From Guillardia theta CCMP2712 (taxonomy: Eukaryota > Cryptophyceae > Pyrenomonadales > Geminigeraceae): a stretch of 64,000 nucleotides of DNA. Made by a program: the position numbers and the translations under genes. The notes under the pieces are model-generated. The model was not told where the DNA came from. It worked only from the letters and a program-made list of their open reading frames with translations, and did no database searches. Below, in pieces: positions 55,501 through 64,000 of the stretch (positions are counted from its first letter, which is position 1; each line of letters starts with the position of its first letter). Where the stretch lies: the NCBI RefSeq assembly GCF_000315625.1, contig NW_005434632.1, positions 157,901-221,900 of the forward strand, read 5' to 3'.

Positions 55501-58500
55501 GCAGCGATCAGATACCTGCTGATCTGAAACCTGAGCGCGAACCGGTTGAAGTATCCTCCTGGTGGAAGCTGCCAGCCCAGGACTACAATATTCTCATCTA
55601 GCTGTGAGACCCGGAGACGCTGGACGGACAACGACTGGAAGACTGGAGCCTCCAGTAAGCATGTTGTTGAGACTGCAATCTCCTGGTTGGCGAGACATCC
55701 AAGTCTGGTAGAGGCAGGCCAGGTGTTGATATTGGCCACAGGTATGAATCCCTTGTCGTTGAGGTTTCGGTTCTGCAGAGCCTATCAGTCCTTGCTTCAC
55801 AAGCAGTGTGAGACTGGCATTACCTGGATCCAGAAGCTGTAGAAGGTATTGGTTGTTAGACCCGTGATGGGAACCTGTAAGTAGATTGCGTCAGATGACC
55901 GAGGGTAGAAAACAAAAAGAGCTCACAAGATTTACACCAGAGCCGTTGGCAAACACGTTGTACTGCCTGTAGTCCACCACCAAACTCCCCAGCTGCTGCC
56001 CTGTGAACCCACCCTCCACCAGAGCCCAAAAGATCTGGTATGAGCTGACAGGAGCTGCCTTGGGAGGGTAGAATGAAAGAGTGAGAGTGTCTTGGCTGAC
56101 GTATGCTACTTTGAAGTCACTGACATAGTTGTCTGGCGTCGTCCCAGTGTCTGTCAACGTGAAGGTCAAGTAGATAGACCTCGATCGCATCCCCTGGTAC
56201 TGGGTGACCATGCGGATGATGTAGGTGTCAAGGTCCAAATCTAAGAAGGTGTACGTGCAGATCGATCCTGTCTTGCCGCTATCAACTTCTTGGGTCCAAA
56301 TCCTGCAAGGTAATCATTCAACAATCCAACAAAAGCTGTCAATACGCACTTTGCTGGTAGCTCGCTTGTCTTTGCTATCGCTATCTTGTACTGGTAGGTC
56401 AAGGAAGAGGTGAGGTCGGCCAGACACTTGGATGAAGAGAGATCTTCACTCTTCCTAGATGCCTCCAGCGCACAAGGCGCATGCCACTCGATGTTGACCT
56501 GAACTTTTCGCGGTGTAGCATCATTGACAGTGAACGAGGTCAATCGAAGGCGGGAAGCAGCTGGAGGAGCCGTCCAAAAGTAGGAGGAGGCAGAGCTCAA
56601 GGGAAGAGACGAGGATGAAATTCCATACTTGCTGCCTACAAAAACGCTGATCTTGTACCTCGTAGCTGGAACCAACCCAGTGCATGCGTAGCTCTTCACG
56701 AAGTCACTCTTCTTCACGACGAATTTTGTTTGGTTTGAGCTGTCAGGAGTCGTTGGCTTCACAAGCGAGTTCCCGTCTGTGGCATCCAACAAGAGAACAA
56801 AGAACATTACATCTGCATCGGCTGAATTGACAGAGACCGTGACGCTTTCTGCATCAATACTCAAGATGCTGATGTTGTGCGCGCTTGGGGGTTGTGCCCT
56901 CCACGTGAAGTCGATGCTCGAGCTCGAGACATTCTCATCTATTCCCGACATGTTGGTGAGCAGGTTCCTGGCAACGACGTAACACCTGTATCCAACCCCT
57001 GTTGGTATGCTTGAGAGAGAGATCTCGTTGTCGGAAATGAGACGCGAGAACGAAGCCGAGTTTGCGCCCTGAGGCTGACAGCTGACCATGTAGTCTGATA
57101 CTAGCCCAGGTGGAGGCGACCAGGTCAAGGTGACGGAGGAGGAAGTCATGTTCTTGAGGTAGAGGTCCTTGACAGGCTGCCATCTTGCATCGGATTGAGC
57201 GATGAGGGAGGACGGGGACTGGTAACCTAGCGAGTTGTTGTTTCTCGTCTCCACTGTGAAGTTGTACCACATCTTTGACTTCAGCCCACAGACTTCCAGC
57301 CTTGGAGCTCCCAGCTCAGATGCCGCGAGAGAGATGTTGTGCGAGGTCAGCGATAGCGGATCAGTGATCTCTGACGTCCAGACGCGAAACACCAGCAGCT
57401 CGGATATCCTCTTGTCTGTGACGGAAAGATGAGGTGTCCAGGTGAGAAGGATGCACCCGCTGCTCGTTGGCCATGCGCGCAAGTCCGTGACAGCCCTTGC
57501 CTGTCGGAGTAATGAGGACAAGAACAAGACCAGGCAGACTGAGGAGAAGGAGAAATGAAAGTTGTTCACCTTCGAAACTGCTGCTGTCACCATCATAGAG
57601 GAGAAGGGAAACACGAAGCCCTGATACGATACCTGTGACACTTGAATCCAGACAGGATTGCCTGCGCTACAAGTGACTTGGTGTGAGGACAAGAGATGAG
57701 TTTGCCAGATGTGAGATTTGAGATGGTCACATTGAGAACCTGCGCCTGTTGTGCGCAAAAGTCAGTCAAAAGAAGAGAAGGAAAGAGAGAGATACTCGTC
57801 CGTTGACGCTGATGGCATTCTGAAAGCATTGGATCGGCGAAGTCTTGTAGAAGACGACGAAGTTGGAAAAGTTTGGATAATTCAGATTGTTCCAACTGAT
57901 CTCAACGGAGCTTTCTGTGATTTGTTTGACTGCAAGGTTGCCAAGAGGTGTTGATGCTCCACTAAACCGGAAAGTGTGATATTGCACATCTTGTCCTGTG
58001 TAAGACGCCCATCGCAAGTCTTTGAACAGAACACGAACGAAGCTAACAGATGTGTAGATAGTGGCACAGTCAATCTTGTGCTGCAGGGCTGAGCAAACAT
58101 CTTCAAATGTGAAGATTGTTGTAGTGTTTGACAAGTCCGTCCATGACGTTCCAAGACTGAAGAAAAGAGGTGAAGCAAATGCGTTATCCACCAACTTGTC
58201 CACTCCTACTTGAATCGCATACACAAAACTCTCTCCATGTTTGGGATATGGACCGTTCCACTTGACAAGGACCTTGTCTTGATCAGCAAAGTAGACTTGG
58301 ATGTTGCTGACAGGCGCAGATTTGTAAGCAAGATGTACAATTTTGGTTGCACAGAGATCACTTTGAAACTGGATCTTGAAAGGAACATAATTGTACATGG
58401 GACAGACTCTGACGGTATAGGTGATAAAGGACTTGAGTTTCGTTGTTGCACCATAACTAGTGGGCATCGAGTCGATCACAATGTTCGATACTGCATCATT

Positions 58501-61500
58501 TTGCGACTGTATTCTGTACGGACTTCCTTGCAGATCATAATATGTCTCTCCCATGTTTTCCGACATCGAGACCTTGAACAAAAGTTGATCTTGCGACTGC
58601 AAAGGCGAATTGACGACAGTGAAATTCAGGGCAAAGGAATCCTGGGTTACTTGATAGATAGTCATCGAAGAGATTGATGGAGGTGTTGGATAGAGTTTCA
58701 CTCCCTGTAATGTCACTGGGGCAGACGTTCCAGCAGAAGAGACTGACTGCAGCAAGAAATCGTACTCTTCCACAGTTTGCCTTGCTACCGACAATGATCG
58801 CCATCCCACCTGAGAGACGAGCACGGTCCGCATCGAGCCCGGTATCATCGTTGCATCCAGAATTGCCTTGACCTGAAAGTCAACACATTGCTCCCCACCT
58901 GACGAGATGTAGACCGATGCCCCTTGTACTGTTGTGTACCCTTGTCCCTTTGAAAGGTACTCCACCCTTGATATGCTCCCACCGTACACCTCGAACGTTG
59001 CCTCGAACCCTCCGCCATCGCCGCCTGAGACGGCCAACGTCCCTCCTCGCAGACAACCCTGTCCTCGCTTCTCGACAAGGAGCGAAATGGAGCCTATTCT
59101 CCCGTTTGCGTCCGTCACGTTCCATGCTGAAGAACCCTTTGCTCTCGCTGAGAGCTGATAGGAAGTGACTGGCATGCTGGCTGAAGGAGGAGGATCGAAG
59201 CTTATGACGAGGTAGGCTGACGAAATGTCCACCACCCGTAAGTTTCGAGGAGGAAGGGGGGGAGGTGCATATTCAAACGTTAACTGACTTCTTCTGAACT
59301 GAGCCGAGCAGGTCTGATTGAGAAAACAGAATGGGCCGATGCTGGAGTCAACAGTCTTGGAAGTGACAACGACCTGATAACTTGAATTCATCTCCAGGTT
59401 AGGCAAGAGGGTCGAGCTCGGGCATTCTCGGATGCACTGATAGTTGGTCGGACAATCGATATCAAACTGACACGAGACGAGGGAGGAGACTGATGAGTTT
59501 AGCATCCCCGTGCCGTTCAACGAGCATCCCACGTTGTTCAAACAGACGGGCCGACAACGTCCGGGCATACACTTGACCTCGATCGTGCTTGAGCAGATGT
59601 TGTCGTTGTAGCCCTTGTGCAGGCATTTCAAGTTGGAGGACTTGACGATAAAGAAGAATGCTGTTGGTACCTCCGGAGGCTGCCAGGAAAGCAGAGCTGA
59701 GGCGTTCTGGTACTCTATCACTTCAAGAGCCTTGACTTCGCCAGGAGTACAAGAGGTTGTGATAGGGTGAGATAGAGGAGACCCTGTTGGTTCAAACCCG
59801 TTTGAGTTTCCAAGGAACACTTGGAAAGTGTACTGCGTGCAGGGGCGCAGACCTGCGACAGGCTGCTGGAGAGATGACAGTATCGTCTCGTTGTAAGACA
59901 AACAGCTTGCTTTCAACTGCTCGAAACATTGTTCTTCAGAAGTAGCCCAAAAGGCAACCTTGTACAGAGAGACTGAGTCTTGTTGTGCCAAGGTTGCATT
60001 CTCGTACTGCCATGACAGACTTACGTTTGCTCCATGAGTATCGTAAGGAACATTACGTGTTGAGACCAGAACCGGCGCGGTGGCTCGCGTCCTTGGCAGA
60101 TTCTTCGTCATGATGAAAACAGTGTCACTCGCTGCAAACGCGTTCGAGTCTTGAAATTGAAGAGAAACTCTGACGTTGTAGGCCTGATTGATCGACAGGC
60201 CATGTAGGACCCAGCTACAACCTCCGTAAGAGGTGTTCAAAGTGTTGTTCGAGTAGAAAGATTCGAAGGCACAAACATTGTCTGCGCTCACTACTTGACT
60301 TGATACTGGGACACTGCAGACCGGAGAAGCGGGAGTTGGAACAGAGCTCTGGTTGCACAGGAAGACTTCGAACTGAAAGTTGACAACTTGCATACACTCC
60401 CCAGGACAACCAGGTAGCATCCATTGCAAAGTGACTGAGTCCGTGCTAACCCTGGACGCTTGTAAGCCAACGCTGTTTGTGGACGTGCAGGAAGGATAGA
60501 CAGGCCCTAGCACAGCACAGTGATCAAGAAGGGGAGTTACAATGAAGCGGTGAGGGGAGTTGGCAGCAGACAAGCTCTCAGCATAGAAGGTGTGCTGTGT
60601 GTTCTCTTGGCTCTGAACTTCAGCAAACTGGACAAACTGAGGGGACGAAGCGCTTGCCATCCATACTCGATATCTGCTGATCTCAGAGATGCCAGGGGGG
60701 TCCAGCCATTGGAGCTTGAAAGTCGTCGGAGACAACTCAGTGACTCGCAAGTCACTCACTGCAAAGGTACAGTTTCGGTACCCGCTCACAAAGCTGGTCT
60801 GTGCCCCATCGTACAAGCTTCTTGCGGTGACCAGGAAGTAGTACACCTTAGTAGGATCAAGTCTTACAACCTCCACCTGCATTTGACTCGTCCCGGACGG
60901 TTGAAACTCACCAAAGTACGTGCCAGGCCCCAAGTTGGGAAACTCCGGAGAGATGTCATAGTCAACCTTATACAAGGTGACAGCTTCGGATGATATTGGC
61001 CGCCATTGCAACGTGACCGAGCTCGGAGAAACGCACTGCCAAGTCAAAGTGGACTGCACTGAGACCTTGGGCTCATCGGAGGGAGTGAAGACGAAGGAGC
61101 TGTTTGTGACGTACCCTGCGACATTCAGATTCTTGGCAAGGACTGAGACAGTGTGCTGTACTCCCAGGTACATCTTTGGCAGTGTGTACTTGACAGCAAG
61201 AGAACTGACCGCAAGCTCGTAGGAAGTTTTCTGATACGACACCGCAGCCTGCGCATGCCTCTCCACTACAATCATGTAGTCCGTTACAGGGCCTGAGGCC
61301 ATGCTCCAACTTAGAACCACGTCAGCTACTCCAGAGCAGATCAAAGATTGACAGCAGTCGCATCCACAAGAAGCTGATTGGCAGATGCTGATGCCGGAGA
61401 CGTCCAGGTTGATAGGAGCAGGAGGAGCATCCGAGTAGCGAACAAGGACTGGATCTGATGCCAGGGAATACACGAATCCAACCTCGTTCCAGTTGCGGGG

Positions 61501-64000
61501 GACAACCCGAAAGAAGTAATCGACCCCTTTGACCAGCTGCGTGATAGTAACGGTGTTGACGCCAAGGTTGTTCACTACAGTCTTGTCAAGGTGAGAAGAG
61601 GAATCGATGAGAGAAGCAAAGTTATCCTGCGACATCTGTAGGAGATACTGGGTTACATTCTGCTGCGAGCTGCCGTACCACTGCACGGTGACCCTCCCTG
61701 TGGTGAAAGATTCGCTCTGCATGTACAGCACAGTGACCAGAGCCTTGAAGGTAGGAGGGTCGGCGAGCGAGAGAATGAGCGTGTTGCTGCCGCTGACCTC
61801 ATAGCCCATGTCGTTGAGCCCTCGAGCAAAAACCTTCATCTCATACACTCGGTTCATCTCCAATCCCATAACTTGGAACTCAGTGGAAGCAGTCCCGTAC
61901 GTGTCAGGGATGTTCATGAAAGACTCTGAGGAGTTGGATCGCTGGCTCAGCCTGTACATGGTCGTCTTGTACCAGAACCCCCGGCACTGACACCCACACG
62001 CGGCCGGAGGACTCAAGTCAATATCGGCTCGTGTACAGCCAACGGCAAAGTCAATCTGAGAGCAGCAGGTCCCGTTGGAGTAGAGGAGATGACCTGGTTC
62101 CATCAGCACCCACTTTGAAGTCACGAGAGAGAAGTCCATGGCTGTCCAGGGATCAAGAATGGCTGATTTCAAGCAGCCGTCGGTGTTGAAGCCGGAGCAG
62201 GTGCTAATAGAGTCGCAGAGGATCTTGAGCCCGTCGACGTTAATCCCTTGGAAGCAAGCGAGGCTGATCTCGTTGTAGTCGTAGCCCTGCATGAAGTTCC
62301 AGCCCGAGTCGTTGTTCCTTGCATGGCTCCAGTAGACTGATGCTGAGCTCGCAGTTACTGAGCTCAAGTTCAGCGTCGCGTTCTGAGGCTTGCTTGCTGT
62401 GATGGCCTCTATAAAGGGGCTGCACTTGCCCCCGAAGGAGAATATGTTGAGCCCGATACTGCAGACTTGAAACTGATAGCCCACCTGGTAGTCCAGCCCG
62501 TGGAAGCTCGCTCGGAAGACGTACAAGGAAGGGGTCTGGACTCCAAACTTGATCTCCTCCGCCAGCGCCGGGGGTCCGAGGTTGTCAAATTGAGATTCAC
62601 TCCGGCAGTACTGGGCCGTTGACGAGCTCCTGTACCCTTTCTGCAGCCTGCAGCGAATCTGAAACTTCGTGGCGTTGGCATACACGACCTGGTAGGGGTC
62701 GACGTCAAGATTCCATTGCAGTGTGACTCTATCTTCACCGACAGACACTACAAACAAGTTTCTCGGAGTTGAAGGAAGAGAGACTGGCCCTCCCACCGTC
62801 ACTGTGCCTTCCTCGTACCCGCTCTCATATTGGTTGTAGGCTTGTATGAGGAATGTGTAAACTTTTCCAAGCTGAAGCCCGGTGATGTTGTACCAACAGT
62901 TTCCTTGTGCGCAGGCTCCGGTGCCTTCAATGTTGATTTCGTTTGCTCCGATTGTCAGAGGGTTGCCGTTGTTTTGTGTCCTACCGTCAGGCTGCCATGT
63001 TATGATGTACGAGTAGATGGTCTGCCCAACGTCTCCCGCTGGCCTCTGCCATGCCAGAGCAACGGAGCTGAACGTGACGTTGTCTATCCGGAGTGAAGTG
63101 GCCGGGCCAATCTGACGGAAGGCTGCTGTGGAAAGATAGTTCGAGGGGATCGAGTATCCCGCAATGTTCGCGTTACGGATTTTGACACGGCAGCTGATAT
63201 ATTGCCCTTCCGGCAGGTTTCCAATGAAAGCAGAGATACAAAAAGTTTGACCTGAGTCTGCACATCCGAACTTGTACGTGTCGTGATTGAATTCACCGAT
63301 GATCTCGGTGTTTCGCTTCCCACCGTCTTGAAAGTCATCAAACGAAGCTTCAAGAAGATAGAACGTGTTCCTCAGAACAATCTCTATGGGATTCTTGAGA
63401 GTGTACCAAACCACAATCACTGAGTTGTTGTTTCGAGAGAGCAGCCGCAGCTGTATATCTTCCATACTTGGTATTCCAACCACCTGCATGATCTTGTTCG
63501 CTGGAGTAGGTGTCGACGAGGCAGCGATTCTGATGACGATGCAGTCAAGTTGAATGTTCACAAGGTTAGTAGCTGGCGTAACAGCAAACGAAACATTCAG
63601 GGAGTTCCCTTGGATATCAGAGACAGTCTTCAGCAGCACAGAGTCTTGAGTTAGCTTCAACGTAAACTTGACTTCGTCGGGATACGGGAGGGGGTCCCAG
63701 TAGATGGTAGTGCTGGGGTTCAGAACTCCCTTAGACGTGTCGACCCGTGACACTCCGATGTTGGTTGCCTCGCAAGATGTAGTGACAGTGACGTTTGTCC
63801 TCGCGGGCTGGAGGGAATACCCAGCCAGGTTGCCAGCGAAGACTTGGAATGTGTATGTGGTTCCTTGGAGCAGGTTGGAGATGGTGATAGACTGTAAGTT
63901 CACTGTTGGGCCCACGGTGATGTTGTTTCTCCTCGTATCAATGATCATAACAAGAAAAAATGTTGAGAGACCAAACACGGAAGTTGGTTCTTGTGCATTC
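52541..64000 (-). CDS. giant extracellular fibronectin-III protein with C-terminal LysM repeats (5' end missing)
   Basis: Proposed exons (transcript order): about 63932 or further right to 57796, 57570-57745, 56350-57500, 55927-56302, 55824-55874, 53604-55772, 53404-53550, 53263-53355, 53110-53216, 53025-53061, 52854-52976, 52662-52756, 52541-52613; roughly 3,600 residues are visible. Many fibronectin-III modules repeat the pattern V-x-L-x-W-x-P, then Y-x-V and a closing AGN or ARN loop. Numerous N-x-S/T sites and Cys pairs suggest secretion or cell-surface display. The last four exons encode two LysM-like repeats: QSDNSLQDLAKSWVANW with NHFLQDPDVVLSGQ, and DNDDLWTISRRFGTSVELIL with QLLCVVPNTC. 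LysM binds GlcNAc-containing glycans. It is probably an extracellular matrix or periplast adhesion protein. Near 57,690-57,720 the frame appears to shift by one base, so an error or an unseen junction exists there. Confidence 0.8.

Noticed and set aside
1-64000. Bacterial-style operons, CRISPR arrays or phage genes
   Set aside because: All supported genes are spliced or otherwise eukaryotic in type, and no such structures were seen.

Overview
The window looks like nuclear DNA of a eukaryotic alga. Genes are split by short GT-AG introns (mostly about 45-150 bases). A plant-type starch dikinase and a plant-type wax/alkane protein sit beside animal-type genes (REJ/GPS receptor, four-domain cation channel, fibronectin-III giant). 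This mixture fits a cryptophyte such as Guillardia theta; that identification is inference. A run of 100 N (35202-35301) shows it is a draft assembly. Protein names rest on motifs read by eye; exon borders were chosen by splice signals and reading-frame continuity, without transcript data.

Left part (1-23.7 kb): the 3' half of a REJ/GPS one-pass membrane protein (+), a complete eight-exon alpha-glucan water dikinase (-) ending tail-to-tail with it, then about 8 kb with few genes. That stretch holds three GC-rich islands, an 8-bp tandem repeat and two divergently placed paralogues of an unrecognised small protein. Next come a RING-like membrane protein with a saposin-like cysteine region (-), a complete 13-exon CD2BP2/LIN1 spliceosomal protein (+) and a hypothetical gene (-).

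Middle (23.7-40.7 kb): a gene joining the C-terminal half of a CER1/CER3-type protein to a flavin-containing monooxygenase (-), preceded on the same strand by a 427-residue multi-pass membrane protein. Then follow more GC-rich islands and a three-member family of unrecognised small proteins, two members lying in a 760-bp inverted duplication. A transposase fragment lies at 39.7 kb.

Right part (40.7-64 kb): a complete nine-exon pyridoxal kinase (+), a PDZ protein (-), an apparently intronless 1953-residue four-domain voltage-gated cation channel (+), and a very large extracellular fibronectin-III protein ending in two LysM-like repeats (-), which runs off the right edge.

The genes do not form one pathway. 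Two non-coding patterns recur: GC-rich islands sharing a core of about 36 bp always in the same orientation, and G-rich GGGTA-type tracts that mostly lie upstream of genes on the sense strand.
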